From the NCBI RefSeq assembly GCF_000826545.1, contig NZ_CDME01000014.1, forward strand, positions 62,001 through 126,000: a stretch of 64,000 nucleotides of DNA. The letters run 5' to 3'. This stretch comes from Kibdelosporangium sp. MJ126-NF4 (GTDB lineage Bacteria > Actinomycetota > Actinomycetes > Mycobacteriales > Pseudonocardiaceae). Under the pieces are notes generated by a model that was not told the origin of the DNA, ran no database searches, and saw nothing but the letters and a program-made list of their open reading frames with translations. Positions 55,528 through 64,000 of the stretch are shown piece by piece. Made by a program: the position numbers and the translations under genes. Position 1 is the first letter of the stretch. Every line of letters starts with the position of its first letter.

Positions 55528-56202
55528 GTGGCCGCGATTCTGCTCATCGAGGACGATCCCATGGTCCGGCGCGGGCTTCAGCTCGCGCTGGGCAGACACG
55601 GCCACGACGTCCGCACGGCGGACACCGGCGAGGACGGGCTGCGCGAGTTCCGCGCGTCCACACCGGACTTGGTAGTACTCGACCTGATGCTGCCGGGCAT
55701 CGACGGATTCGAGGTGTGCCGCCGCATCCGGTCGGCAGGCGAAGTACCCGTGATCATGCTGACCGCGCGGGGCGACGACTTCGACGTCGTCGGCGGTCTG
55801 GCGGCGGGAGCGGACGACTACGTCGTCAAACCGGCACAGCCCACGGTGCTCGACGCGCGGATCCGCGCGGTGCTGCGCCGCAGTACCAGCACCTCCGACG
55901 GTGTGCGCGTGCACCGCGACCTGCGCATCGACACCACGGCGCTGACCGTGTCGTTGCGTGGTGAGCCGGTGGCGCTGACGCCGACCGAGCTGCGGCTGCT
56001 GCTGACTCTGTCCCGCACGCCCGGACAGGTGCTCAGCCGTCAGCAATTGCTGGAGGACGTGTGGGAGCACGACTACCTCGGCGACTCCCGCCTGGTTGAC
56101 AACAGCGTGCAACGGCTGCGGGCGAAGATCGAGACCAGTCCGGCGACACCGGAGTACATCCAAACCGTGCGCGGGTTCGGCTACCGGTTCGGGCCGGTAT
56201 GA
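55528..56202 (+). CDS. OmpR/PhoB-family response regulator
   Basis: 224 aa. Receiver domain with phospho-acceptor Asp52 (VVLDLMLPG), Lys101 (YVVKPAQP; the Pro-Ala-Gln after the Lys-Pro is unusual, normally KPF), and a winged helix ending 'VRGFGYRFG'. GTG at 55528 preceded by a -10 hexamer. Overlaps the kinase gene by 4 nt (ATGA). Target genes unknown. Confidence 0.92.
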   Translation: MAAILLIEDDPMVRRGLQLALGRHGHDVRTADTGEDGLREFRASTPDLVVLDLMLPGIDGFEVCRRIRSAGEVPVIMLTARGDDFDVVGGLAAGADDYVVKPAQPTVLDARIRAVLRRSTSTSDGVRVHRDLRIDTTALTVSLRGEPVALTPTELRLLLTLSRTPGQVLSRQQLLEDVWEHDYLGDSRLVDNSVQRLRAKIETSPATPEYIQTVRGFGYRFGPV

Positions 56203-57611
56203 CCAGACGGTTCTGGCCGCGTGGGCTGCGTACCCGGTTGCTGGTCGCCTTCGCGCTGGTGACCGTGCTCGGTGCGGCTGCGGCGGCGTGGTCGAGCTCT
56301 CGATCGGCGAGCACCGCGCTGGTCACCTCAACCGAACAACGGATCTCCGACACCGTCGTGGGCCAGATCGGTGCGATCACCCCGCAACTGACATATCCGC
56401 CCGACCAGGGCACGCTCGACCGGCTGCGCGCGGCCGTCGGCGCGAACACTCTGGTGACGTACCAGGGCCTGCGGTCCGCCGTCAGCGCCAGCGCCGACCT
56501 GGTCACCGACGAGCTGCGCAACGCCGTACGCGGCCACAACCGGCTCGTCACACAACGTGTTACCGCCAGCGGCACGCCGTGGCTCCTGGTCGGCACGCCG
56601 ATCATGACCACCGCGACGGACGGTGCGCGTACCCCGTCCGGTATTGAGGTGTACGCCGTTTATGACCTCACCGGTGTCGAGCGACAGATCGACGATCTCA
56701 CCGAGTCCGCGTTCAGCACCGCCGCGTGGGCACTGCCGTTGGCGGTGATCCTGGCGCTGTTGGCCGCGGGCAGCGTGCTGCGCCCTGTGCGCACGCTTCG
56801 CGACACCGCGCGCCGGTTGGCCGCAGGCGACCTTGCCGCGCGGTCGGCGCCCCAGGGCGCCGACGAGTTGGCCGAACTCACTGTCACCATCAACGAGATG
56901 GCCGAGTCGGTGCAGACGACGATGGCGGCTATGCGGCGGATGCAGGCCGACGCCCGCAGGTTCGCCGCTGACGTCTCCCACGAGCTGCGCACCCCGCTGA
57001 GCACGCTCACCGCTGTCGTCGAGGTCCTGGCGACCACGGCTGACGGGATGGAACCGGACGCCAGGGAGTCCGCGCAGTTGGCGATCACCGAAACGCACCG
57101 GCTGGTCCGGCTCGTCGAGGATCTGATGGAGGTGTCCCGGTTCGACGCGGGCACCGCCCACCTGCGGGTGGAGGACGTCGACATCGCAGGCGCCGTACGG
57201 GACTGCCTCCGCGCCCGCGCCTGGCTGGATCGGGTGGAACTGGTGGCACCGGAGGGGATCGTGCTGCGACTGGACCGGCGCCGAGTGGACGTCATCGTGG
57301 CCAACCTGGTTGGCAACGCCCTGCGGCACGGTGGACCACCGGTACGCGTGCGCGTCTCGGCGTCACGCACGCAGGCGTGGATCGAGGTCACTGACAGCGG
57401 GCCGGGTGTACCTGAACACGTTCTGCCGCACGTGTTCGACCGCTTCTACAAAGCTGACGCCGCTCGTGCCCGAACGCCGGGCAGTGGGCTCGGGCTGGCG
57501 ATCGCACTGGAGAACGCCCGCCTGCACGGTGGGGATCTCACTGCGAGCAACGTCGCCGGTGGCGGTGCGCGGTTCGTGCTGCGGCTGCCACGCAACGGGG
57601 AGGACAGGTGA
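56199..57611 (+). CDS. Sensor histidine kinase with HAMP
   Basis: 470 aa. Two membrane helices flank an extracellular domain of about 140 residues, then HAMP, dimerisation domain with His in '[14 protein letters not shown]', and HATPase ([11 protein letters not shown], '[19 protein letters not shown]', 'GSGLGLAI'). Partner of the response regulator with which it overlaps. The sensor domain has no recognised ligand. Confidence 0.92.
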   Translation: MTRRFWPRGLRTRLLVAFALVTVLGAAAAAWSSSRSASTALVTSTEQRISDTVVGQIGAITPQLTYPPDQGTLDRLRAAVGANTLVTYQGLRSAVSASADLVTDELRNAVRGHNRLVTQRVTASGTPWLLVGTPIMTTATDGARTPSGIEVYAVYDLTGVERQIDDLTESAFSTAAWALPLAVILALLAAGSVLRPVRTLRDTARRLAAGDLAARSAPQGADELAELTVTINEMAESVQTTMAAMRRMQADARRFAADVSHELRTPLSTLTAVVEVLATTADGMEPDARESAQLAITETHRLVRLVEDLMEVSRFDAGTAHLRVEDVDIAGAVRDCLRARAWLDRVELVAPEGIVLRLDRRRVDVIVANLVGNALRHGGPPVRVRVSASRTQAWIEVTDSGPGVPEHVLPHVFDRFYKADAARARTPGSGLGLAIALENARLHGGDLTASNVAGGGARFVLRLPRNGEDR

Positions 57612-58093
57612 ATCGGATCTGGCTGGTGATGGCGGTTCTGCTGCTCGCGGGCTGCGGCATCCAGCCCGCCGGGGTGACCGACGGGCCCGACGCTCCGACA
57701 GGTGTCGCGGCCGGGGTGACGTTGTACTTCGTGGACGCGCACAAGGAGCTTCGGCCGCAGCTGAGGCAAACCCACCAACTGGGCACGATCGCCGACGCAC
57801 TGTCGTTGCTGCTGACTGGGCCTGGTGACGCGGATCGGCATCTGCACACGGAGATCGCGCGGGACGCGACGCAACGGGTCTCGGTGACCTACACCCCGGA
57901 CACGATCCAGCTCCTGGTGCCGTTGACGAGCCGCGAGGTCACACCGCTGGGCATCGACCAGATCGTGTGTACGGCGCTGGGCGTCCACGTGCAGGGCGGC
58001 GGGTCGAGGAGCACCAAGGTGCAGCTCCTCTTCACCCAGCCCACCCCGGAGTCGGACAAAACGCGGACCTGCCCGCTGATCAGAGCTTGGTGA
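57608..58093 (+). CDS. LpqB/GerMN-like lipoprotein
   Basis: 161 aa. Lipobox with Cys16 (LLLAGC), then a GerMN-like domain ('[20 protein letters not shown]', '[20 protein letters not shown]'), overlapping the kinase stop by 4 nt. In MtrA-MtrB-LpqB the same third partner modulates the kinase from outside. It is much shorter than LpqB (which adds a beta-propeller). Its 3' end overlaps the convergent acyltransferase gene by 14 bp. Confidence 0.8.
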   Translation: MNRIWLVMAVLLLAGCGIQPAGVTDGPDAPTGVAAGVTLYFVDAHKELRPQLRQTHQLGTIADALSLLLTGPGDADRHLHTEIARDATQRVSVTYTPDTIQLLVPLTSREVTPLGIDQIVCTALGVHVQGGGSRSTKVQLLFTQPTPESDKTRTCPLIRAW

Positions 58094-59288
58094 CATCGAT
58101 GGTGGCCGGAGCCGGGGCGGGCAACGCCACCCACAGCACAGCAAGGCCGATCATCAGCGCTGCCAACGCGACCAACCCGCTTCGTCCCCTGGCCCACGTG
58201 GCGCGAAACCGAATCGGGTCTTCAACCAGGTATTTCGACAGCGCCGCAACACCGATCGACACGGCCAACGCCACCACCGTCTGGAACCAGCCGCGCTGCG
58301 GGGACAGCAACACGAACACGGGCCAGTGCCAGAGATACAAACTGTAGGAGATCAGCCCCAACCACCGGATCGGCTGCCAGGCAAGGGCTTTGACAACCAA
58401 CGCCTGCGGCGCCTGCGGCGCCTGCGCACACAGCCCGATCAGCAGCGCCGAAGCCAGCGAATGCGCGAACAGCCCACCGGTGAACAGCCACACCGAGCCC
58501 GCCCCGTCGACAAGCACCCACGCCGTGCCGAGTCCGAACGCCAACAACGCCACCATGACGCCCGCCCAGCGACCGGCCACACGGGACAACACCGCCCGCA
58601 CGGGCCGGGTGGCGACCATGGCGCCCAGCAACAACGAGAACGCCCGGGTGTCCGTACCGATGTAGACCCGAGTCGGGTCCGCTGAATCCACCAGCGTGAT
58701 CATCAACACGAGCGAGGCGGCTGAGGCCAGGACGGCGACTACCGCGACCTGGCGATCCATCCGCTGCCCCGATCGGGCGAGGATCATCAGGAGCACCGGC
58801 CACACCAGGTAGAACTGTTCCTCGACGGCGATGCTCCACAGATGCTCGAACACCCGCGCCTGCCCGAACCTGTCCCAATAGCTGGACGACTCCGCGAGCA
58901 GATGCCAGTTGACCACGTTCACCTGCACCCACGGCCCGTCCGCGAGTGTCGTCCGCACCATGTCCGGCGACCCCACCGCCCAGACCACCACGGTGACCCC
59001 GGCAAGCATCACCGCCAGCGCGGGCAGCAGCCGCCGGATCCGTCGACCCCAGAAAGCAACCAGCGACACAGCACCAGTCGTCTCAGCCTCCCGCAGCAGC
59101 AGATCCGTGATGAGATAGCCGGACAGCGCGAAGAACAGGTCCACTCCGAGGAAACCACCGGGCAGCTGACCGGTGTGAAACAGCAGCACCCCCAGGATCG
59201 CAACGCCCCGCAACCCATCCAGCGCAGGCAGGTGCGCCTTGCGTCCGGCAGTCGCACCAGCAGCCTCGACTGGTTGAACATGTGTCAT
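58080..59288 (-). CDS. Acyltransferase family 3 membrane protein
   Basis: 402 aa, about ten helices. Signature of family 3: 'HLPALDGLRGVAILGVLLFH' with the catalytic His, 'GGFLGVDLFFALSGYLITDL', 'SIAVEEQFYLVWP'. Transfers an acetyl or other acyl group to a cell-envelope sugar or natural product. Contains a 9-bp repeat coding for QAPQAPQA in a loop. ATG at 59288. Confidence 0.85.
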   Translation of the reverse strand: MTHVQPVEAAGATAGRKAHLPALDGLRGVAILGVLLFHTGQLPGGFLGVDLFFALSGYLITDLLLREAETTGAVSLVAFWGRRIRRLLPALAVMLAGVTVVVWAVGSPDMVRTTLADGPWVQVNVVNWHLLAESSSYWDRFGQARVFEHLWSIAVEEQFYLVWPVLLMILARSGQRMDRQVAVVAVLASAASLVLMITLVDSADPTRVYIGTDTRAFSLLLGAMVATRPVRAVLSRVAGRWAGVMVALLAFGLGTAWVLVDGAGSVWLFTGGLFAHSLASALLIGLCAQAPQAPQALVVKALAWQPIRWLGLISYSLYLWHWPVFVLLSPQRGWFQTVVALAVSIGVAALSKYLVEDPIRFRATWARGRSGLVALAALMIGLAVLWVALPAPAPATIDVTKL

Positions 59289-59377
59289 GGCGCCAACAGT
59301 GCGACGCCCACGTCGACGTACCGTCCCCGGCAAGTCGCAGCCTTGTCGCAACAGGTCGCGACGGACCGGCGCGGGAT

Positions 59378-59662
59378 CTCAGCGCGCGCCGCCTGTCGTC
59401 AGGCACGATGATCTTCGCCATCCGGGACACCGGACTGGACGGGTTGCCCGAACTGCACGTCACCGGCCTGTCCGATGAGGACGCGAGGAAGTTGCTGCGC
59501 GGCCCTGTGGCGAGTGACGCCCTACTCGCCGCGTGCGCAGGCAATCCGCTGGCGTTGAAGGAGTCCCACGCGGATCACCTGCTGTTGTCGAACGGGACTG
59601 TCGCCAAGCTGGGCATCTCCGCCCGAAACCAGCTGAGGGACCTGAATCTCGCCGAGCTCTGA
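59378..59662 (+). pseudogene. Internally deleted LuxR-family (LAL) regulator remnant
   Basis: The ORF reads 'DLSARRLSSGTMIFAIRDTG', 'LPELHVTGLSDEDARKLL' and 'AACAGNPLALKE', the sensor-ATPase part of large LuxR regulators, then jumps to 'GTVAKLGISARNQLRDLNL', the last helix of their C-terminal HTH. About 700 residues in between are missing. The join is in frame, so a 90-codon product is possible but not functional as a regulator. Confidence 0.65.
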
Positions 59663-59749
59663 CGAGTCGACCGGTCATCATGACAGATGGCAGGCGCGTC
59701 GAACTGGTCGAAGCTGGACATCGTTGGCCCATGACCCACTGGAGCAGTG

Positions 59750-60727
59750 ATGTCCACCGAGCAAGAGCCGCCAGAGACCAGTTCCGAGATCGAAGCAGGG
59801 CCGCCGGGGAAAACCTACAGTCGACGCAGGCTGATCACGTCGGTGTCGGCGGCGGCCGGTGTCGCCGCGGTCGCCGGTGTCGCCGGTGGGGTGGCCCTCG
59901 TGCAGGGAGGCCAGCCGACGCCCAGCATCCAACCGTCCGCAAGCAGACGGTTCGTCGACAAGGTCGTCGTCGTCACGGGCGCGACCTCGGGAATCGGCAA
60001 AGCGGCTGCGATCCAGTTCGCCCACGAAGGCGGCAAGGTCGGCTTCTGCGGCCGACGCAAGGATCTAGGCGCCCAGGTCGAGCAGGAGATCCGCGCGGCA
60101 GGCGGCGAGGCGACGTACATCAAAGCGGACGTGCGCGATCCCAGGGAAGTCCAGTCCTTCGTCGACCGCGTCGCGGACCGTTACGGCGGGCTCGACGTCT
60201 GCTTCAACAACGCCGGTATCACCGTGCAGAAGAAACTGCACGAATACACCGAACAGGAGTGGGACGATGTGGTGAACACCAGCCTGCGCGGCAACTTCCT
60301 CACTCTCAAAGCGGAAATCCCGCACCTGGTCAAGCGTGGCGGCGGTGTCGTGGTGATCACGTCATCGGCCGTGGCAATCTCAGCAGGTCCCAGCCAGGCC
60401 GCGTACTCCGCCGCGAAAGCCGGGTTGCTCGGACTGGCCAAGTCCGCGTCCCTCGACTACGCGGGAGACGGGATCCGGATCAACACACTGCTGCCCGGAA
60501 CCACGAACACCGAACTGGTACGCCGTGTCGCCGGAACGGAGAACCTCCCCGACGCAGCATGGGACGCGATGACGAAGGTCTGGGCAAAGGCCAACATGAC
60601 AGGCCAGCAGCGGATGGCAACGGCCGAGGAGATCGCGGCGTTCGCCGTGACCCTCGCGTCGGGCGACTTCCCGTTCATGACCGGGTCGCAGATGTCCATT
60701 GACGGCGGTATCGGCGCCTACGGCTGA
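59750..60727 (+). CDS. Short-chain dehydrogenase with Tat-type signal
   Basis: 325 aa. Residues 1-55 form a Tat-like leader (SRRRLITSVSAAAGV plus a hydrophobic stretch). Then a classical SDR: TGATSGIG, NNAG, Ser in 'ITSSAVAIS', YSAAKAG. An SDR exported beyond the membrane is unusual because NAD(P) is scarce outside; a co-folded cofactor exported by Tat is the likely explanation. ATG at 59750 has GGAG 5 nt upstream. Confidence 0.85.
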   Translation: MSTEQEPPETSSEIEAGPPGKTYSRRRLITSVSAAAGVAAVAGVAGGVALVQGGQPTPSIQPSASRRFVDKVVVVTGATSGIGKAAAIQFAHEGGKVGFCGRRKDLGAQVEQEIRAAGGEATYIKADVRDPREVQSFVDRVADRYGGLDVCFNNAGITVQKKLHEYTEQEWDDVVNTSLRGNFLTLKAEIPHLVKRGGGVVVITSSAVAISAGPSQAAYSAAKAGLLGLAKSASLDYAGDGIRINTLLPGTTNTELVRRVAGTENLPDAAWDAMTKVWAKANMTGQQRMATAEEIAAFAVTLASGDFPFMTGSQMSIDGGIGAYG

Positions 60728-60848
60728 CGGCCCTGTCGTGATACGCCTTCGGCCAGTTCCCTCCCAGTCGTATCCGGCCATCCTTGGTCAAGGAACTGCC
60801 GAAGGCGCAAGACAGGGCTGTTGTGACCCCCACGACCCGTCCAAGGGG

Positions 60849-60879
60849 TTGACCCGGCCCTTGGGGCGGGCCGGAACCT
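60849..60879 (+). promoter_or_regulatory. MerR-type promoter of the serine hydrolase gene
   Basis: TTGACC (60,849-60,854) and GAACCT (60,874-60,879) with a 19-bp spacer containing CTTGGGGC; CCAAGGG/CCCTTGG flank the -35. The -10 ends 6 nt before the ATG at 60886. Same architecture and distance as the promoter of the merR gene at 62,233-62,263. Confidence 0.65.
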
Positions 60880-60885
60880 GGCCGC

Positions 60886-62196
60886 ATGACGAACGACAGC
60901 ATTTCCGCATCCCGGCGCGTTTCGCCGGTCGGCAGGTTCCAGAACAAGAAGATCCGGATGTCGCGGGTACGTCGGCCGGTGGCAGTCACGGCGCTGGCGG
61001 TCACGCTGCTCACCGGGGTCACCGCGCCCGGGGTGGCCTCCGCCGACCCGGAGGCCGCTGCTGGGCAGGACCGCCCGGAGTTGCGGCAGGCGATTCAGGA
61101 TCTCGTGGATTCCGGTTTCGCGGGGGTGCAGTTGCGGGTGCAGGACGAGCGGGGCCAGTGGACGGGGAGCGCCGGGGTGCGCCAGCTGGGCGCGAGCGCG
61201 AAACCACGGACTGACGGCCGGTTCCGGGTCGGCAGCAACACCAAAACGTTTGTCGCGACCGTGGTGCTGCAACTGGTGGCGGCGGGCGAGCTCGGGCTGG
61301 ACGCCCCGGTGGCCGACTATCTTCCCGAGTTCGGGTTGAACCGCGATATCACCGTGCGGATGCTGTTGCAGCACACCAGCGGGTTGTACGACTTCACCCG
61401 CGACCCCGGCGCCGGGCCGGACAAGCCGGGGATCCCGTGGGAGGGCAAGGACTGGGTGGACAACCGGTTCCACACCTACCAGCCCCAGGACCTGGTACGG
61501 GTCGCGTTGGCCAAGGGATCACAGTTCCCACCGGGGCAAGGCTGGAGCTACACCAACACCAACTACACGCTGGCCGCGCTGCTGATCGAGAAGGTCACCG
61601 GCCACTCCTACGGCGTCGAGATGCAGCGGCGGCTGCTGTGGCCGCTCGGCATGTGGGGCACCGAGGTACCGGGCGCCCGCGCCGAGATCCACGGTCCGCA
61701 CGCGCACGGCTATTACCGCTATGAGGACGCCCCCGGGCACTGGAAGGTGGTCGACGTGACCCGGCAGAACCCGTCTTCGATCCACGCCGGCGGCGAGATG
61801 ATCTCGACCACCGAGGATATGCGGAAATTCTTCCGCGCCCTGCACGACGGCACCATTCTGCCGGCTCCGCTGCTGGCCGAGATGCGCACACCGCACCCGT
61901 TGAGTCCCGGCTACGGTCTCGGGCTGTTCGTGCAGGACGGCAAGTCCGCGTCGCCCTTTCCGCCGCCAAGCTGCGGCGTCACCCTCTACACCCACAACGG
62001 CGGCGTCAAGGGCTACGCGGCACTGATGTACAGCACGCCCGACGGCAAGAAGACCCTGACCGCCTCCCTGACCTCCGCGGGCGCTGCGATCGACGAGATA
62101 GCGGCGTTCCGCAACGCGCAGCAGCGGCTCGTCAACGAGGTCTTCTGCGATGGAAAGACCGCCGACGGGGCCAGGTCGGCTCAGCCGACAGGCTGA
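60886..62196 (+). CDS. Secreted serine hydrolase, beta-lactamase class C/DD-peptidase family
   Basis: 436 aa. After a 30-residue polar N-terminus comes a signal peptide (PVAVTALAVTLLTGVTA). Active-site motifs: SxxK Ser117-NTK120, YxN in YTNTNY, and HxG in THNGGVKG. Likely a D-alanyl-D-alanine carboxypeptidase or esterase working on the cell wall. ATG at 60886 is supported by the promoter matching the one before merR. Probably under MerR control. Confidence 0.85.
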   Translation: MTNDSISASRRVSPVGRFQNKKIRMSRVRRPVAVTALAVTLLTGVTAPGVASADPEAAAGQDRPELRQAIQDLVDSGFAGVQLRVQDERGQWTGSAGVRQLGASAKPRTDGRFRVGSNTKTFVATVVLQLVAAGELGLDAPVADYLPEFGLNRDITVRMLLQHTSGLYDFTRDPGAGPDKPGIPWEGKDWVDNRFHTYQPQDLVRVALAKGSQFPPGQGWSYTNTNYTLAALLIEKVTGHSYGVEMQRRLLWPLGMWGTEVPGARAEIHGPHAHGYYRYEDAPGHWKVVDVTRQNPSSIHAGGEMISTTEDMRKFFRALHDGTILPAPLLAEMRTPHPLSPGYGLGLFVQDGKSASPFPPPSCGVTLYTHNGGVKGYAALMYSTPDGKKTLTASLTSAGAAIDEIAAFRNAQQRLVNEVFCDGKTADGARSAQPTG

Positions 62197-62232
62197 CCCA
62201 CCGTGCCGCAGTGGGCCTGCCCCCAACGCCGG

Positions 62233-62263
62233 TTGACCGTGACCTTGGGGCAGGCTTCACACT
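62233..62263 (+). promoter_or_regulatory. MerR-type promoter of the merR gene
   Basis: TTGACC (62,233-62,238), a 19-bp spacer with CTTGGGGC, and CACACT (62,258-62,263), ending 6 nt before the ATG. Nearly identical layout to the promoter at 60,849-60,879, so the regulator probably controls itself and the serine hydrolase gene. Confidence 0.7.
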
Positions 62264-62269
62264 CGGCAC

Positions 62270-63100
62270 ATGACTACCTCCCACTCGACCAGCTCGGTCA
62301 AGTCGACCCGGACCAGCAGGAAGAGGACTGGCGTCACGACCGGGCAGGCGGCGGCCTTCGCCGGGGTCACCATCAAGACCATCCGGCACTACCACCAGCA
62401 CGGGCTGCTCGACGAACCACCACGCGACAGCTCCGGCTACCGCCGGTACGGATCGGCCGACCTGCTGCGACTGGTCCAAGTCCGGACCCTGGCCGCGGCC
62501 GGGGTACCGCTGGCCGAAGTCGCGGGGCTGCTCGACGCCGATCCGGACCAGTTCGCCGCCGCACTCGTCGACGTCGAACAGCGCCTCACCGACCGGATCA
62601 ACGAGCTGCACGCCCGACGCGACACCCTGCGCCAGCTCGCCGACGGCGACCGGGTTCTGCTGCCCGACCGCGCTCTCGCGGTCCTCGACCGGCTCACCGA
62701 CCTCGGCTTCAGCCCGGACTACGTGGCCGGCCAACGGGAAGCCCTAGTACTGGCCAGGGCACTGGCGCCGGAGTTCTTCGACACCTTCCTGACCCACCTC
62801 GAACACCGGCTCGACGACCCCGAGTACGTCGACCTGACCAAACGCAGCTGGGACGCGCTGTCCTGGAATCCGGACGACCCGCGCATCGACCAACTCGCCA
62901 CAGCCGTAGCCGACAACCTGTTGAGCAACCGCGAGTTGCTGACACTACCGAACAGCTTCGCGGCCCGATCCGACGCCGACACCCGGTACGGGCTGATCAA
63001 CCACCACCAGGAAGAGGACCATTCGCCGACCATGGCCCGGTTGACCGCGCTGGTCGAGGCGAAACTACGCGCCGCAGGCCTCGACATCCCACACCAATAA
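62270..63100 (+). CDS. MerR-family transcriptional regulator
   Basis: 276 aa. HTH 'GQAAAFAGVTIKTIRHYHQHGLL' region with 'GYRRYGSADLLRLVQVRTL', then a coiled-coil dimer helix and a C-terminal domain of about 130 residues of the TipAL/MerR_1-like kind without metal-binding Cys. Likely activator of its own gene and of the hydrolase gene. A basic N-terminal tail (SVKSTRTSRKR) is unusual. Confidence 0.9.
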   Translation: MTTSHSTSSVKSTRTSRKRTGVTTGQAAAFAGVTIKTIRHYHQHGLLDEPPRDSSGYRRYGSADLLRLVQVRTLAAAGVPLAEVAGLLDADPDQFAAALVDVEQRLTDRINELHARRDTLRQLADGDRVLLPDRALAVLDRLTDLGFSPDYVAGQREALVLARALAPEFFDTFLTHLEHRLDDPEYVDLTKRSWDALSWNPDDPRIDQLATAVADNLLSNRELLTLPNSFAARSDADTRYGLINHHQEEDHSPTMARLTALVEAKLRAAGLDIPHQ

Positions 63101-63117
63101 CGACGGTGCCGTGCTTT

Positions 63118-63720
63118 TCAGGAGAAGACCCGCGGGCTGGTGTTCCAGGCTCTCGCCTGCTGAAGGTCCAGACCGAGAATCGCGCTCGCGCCGGCGAGCA
63201 GTTCAGCCCGTAGCTCAGCCTCCGGTGGGTCGGGAAAGTGGGCGATCGGGTCGGTGGCGGCGGCGAAAGCCTGAGTGGCTCTGAGCCGGTCGCGCCAGCC
63301 CGCATCAGGACCGGCGAGCAGATCGGTCGCCCGCTGCACGATGTCCAGCGTCCGGGAAACGAGCTGCGCTGTCTGGTCGGTGTACACCGACGCGTCCCGC
63401 AGCAGCAACGCCATCACTTCGCGGTGGGTGACCATGACGTCTACGCACCCGCGCAGCACTCCGGTTCGGATCTCGCCAAGGTCGGAGCCGTCGTCGGCCG
63501 CTGCCTCGACGGCGGCGGCGAGTTCGTCGATCGGCGCACTGATCAGGCTGTCAAGGATCTCGGCCTTGCTGCGGAAGTGGTGGTAGAGCGAGGGTTTGGT
63601 GATACCGACCCGTTCGGCTATCTCCCGCATCGACGTGGCGCGGTAAGACCGTGCGCTGAACATCTCCCGTGCCGTGAGCAGAATTCGCTCACGCGTCGAT
63701 CCGATCTCCTGTGTGCTCAT
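63118..63720 (-). CDS. TetR-family transcriptional regulator
   Basis: 200 aa. HTH 'YRATSMREIAERVGITKPSLYHHF' (in parts) and a TetR C-terminal domain. Divergent from a serine hydrolase gene; the intergenic region carries two near-identical operators. Likely represses that gene and itself. Confidence 0.92.
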   Translation of the reverse strand: MSTQEIGSTRERILLTAREMFSARSYRATSMREIAERVGITKPSLYHHFRSKAEILDSLISAPIDELAAAVEAAADDGSDLGEIRTGVLRGCVDVMVTHREVMALLLRDASVYTDQTAQLVSRTLDIVQRATDLLAGPDAGWRDRLRATQAFAAATDPIAHFPDPPEAELRAELLAGASAILGLDLQQARAWNTSPRVFS

Positions 63721-63764
63721 CGAGAGCCTCCCCTCGTTATCGCGCCCTAACGGTACCTCCGTTG

Positions 63765-63812
63765 CCTACCGACCGATAGGTCGGGTACGGTCCCTACCGA
63801 CCGATAGGTAGG
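63765..63812. promoter_or_regulatory. Twin TetR operators
   Basis: Two copies, 63,765-63,784 and 63,793-63,812, of the near-palindrome CCTACCGACCGATAGGTxGG, 28 bp apart, between the divergent TetR and hydrolase genes. The second copy has perfect outer arms (CCTACC/GGTAGG). Confidence 0.75.
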
Positions 63813-63825
63813 CGAAAGGTGGGCG

Positions 63826-64000
63826 ATGGTGGACGTCAACGGCTTGGTCGAGCCGAGGTTCGAGCCAGTACGCGAACTCTTCGAGCACAACTTCGTGTCT
63901 CGCGGCGAAGTCGGCGCCGCGGTCGCGGCGCGACACAACGGCCGCCTGGTTGTTGATCTCTGGGGTGGCCTTGCCGACCCGGACACCGGCGCGCCGTGGC
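63826..64000 (+). CDS. Partial serine hydrolase (beta-lactamase/EstB-like), N-terminus
   Basis: ATG at 63826 with AAAGGTGG upstream; continues past the right edge. The 58 codons show the start of an EstB/class C beta-lactamase-type protein ('FVSRGEVGAAVAARHNGRLV', 'VDLWGGLADPDTG'), with no signal peptide, so probably cytoplasmic. The catalytic Ser motif lies beyond the window. Regulated by the divergent TetR. Confidence 0.75.
   Translation, partial: MVDVNGLVEPRFEPVRELFEHNFVSRGEVGAAVAARHNGRLVVDLWGGLADPDTGAPW

Noticed and set aside
58386..58430. GCCTGCGGC 9-bp tandem repeat as a regulatory element
   Set aside because: It lies inside the acyltransferase gene and encodes a QAP repeat in a loop, in frame, so it is coding.

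Overview
The window is chromosomal DNA from a high-GC actinomycete, most likely of the Pseudonocardiaceae (Amycolatopsis, Kibdelosporangium or Lentzea-like). The evidence is the base composition, frequent GTG/TTG starts, leaderless promoters, Tat-exported and Sec-exported hydrolases, many TetR/MerR/XRE/AraC regulators, and a MoxR-DUF58-transglutaminase-kinase locus typical of the group. The assignment is inference; there is no rRNA or other phylogenetic marker here. I see no tRNA, CRISPR array, transposase or prophage.

Layout. 1-3.4 kb: end of an unknown gene, two tiny secreted proteins, a YeeE/YedE sulfur transporter and a short Rho paralogue with a structured leader. 3.5-7.2 kb: a GH94-like phosphorylase/glycosidase divergent from an ArsR-type regulator coupled to a double SRPBCC protein, then a membrane protein. 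7.3-17.2 kb: one long minus-strand cluster (active Ser/Thr kinase, Fn3 protein, MoxR ATPase, DUF58, transglutaminase-like protein, pseudokinase, FHA protein) in which the transglutaminase and the second kinase lack catalytic residues. 17.2-23.7 kb: GNAT with a hydrolase remnant, an ABC-F ATPase with an upstream ORF and hairpin, two secreted proteases sharing one C-terminal module, and an XRE-like regulator. 23.9-34.2 kb: metabolic genes (beta-helix protein, SDR/TetR, PoxB, alpha-methylacyl-CoA racemase, AraC, MaoC, GMC oxidoreductase) and a TetR remnant.

34.2-37.9 kb: a small membrane protein, then about 1 kb without genes holding a giant nested palindrome (centre near 35,560) flanked by 25-bp repeats, then a DAO-type oxidoreductase and a peptidoglycan-binding protein. 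37.9-50 kb: a papain-like protease, an aromatic decarboxylase with divergent Lrp, three tandem small membrane paralogues, an MFS pump under a MerR-type promoter, an isochorismatase, a UvrA-like ABC protein, and a VOC/XRE/MFS group. 50-58 kb: a large secreted phosphoesterase/PQQ-propeller protein, a GH6 cellulase, lipoproteins, and a response regulator, histidine kinase and lipoprotein triad laid out like MtrA-MtrB-LpqB. 58-64 kb: an acyltransferase, a LuxR remnant, a Tat-type SDR, a serine hydrolase and a MerR regulator with matching promoters, and a TetR with twin operators before a second serine hydrolase that runs off the edge.

The strongest leads are the giant palindrome (35,160-35,960), the pseudoenzyme-rich MoxR cluster (7,257-17,169), the shared Cys-containing C-terminal tail on two adjacent proteases, the ABC-F leader, and a set of promoters whose -10 hexamer lies exactly 6 nt before the start codon.
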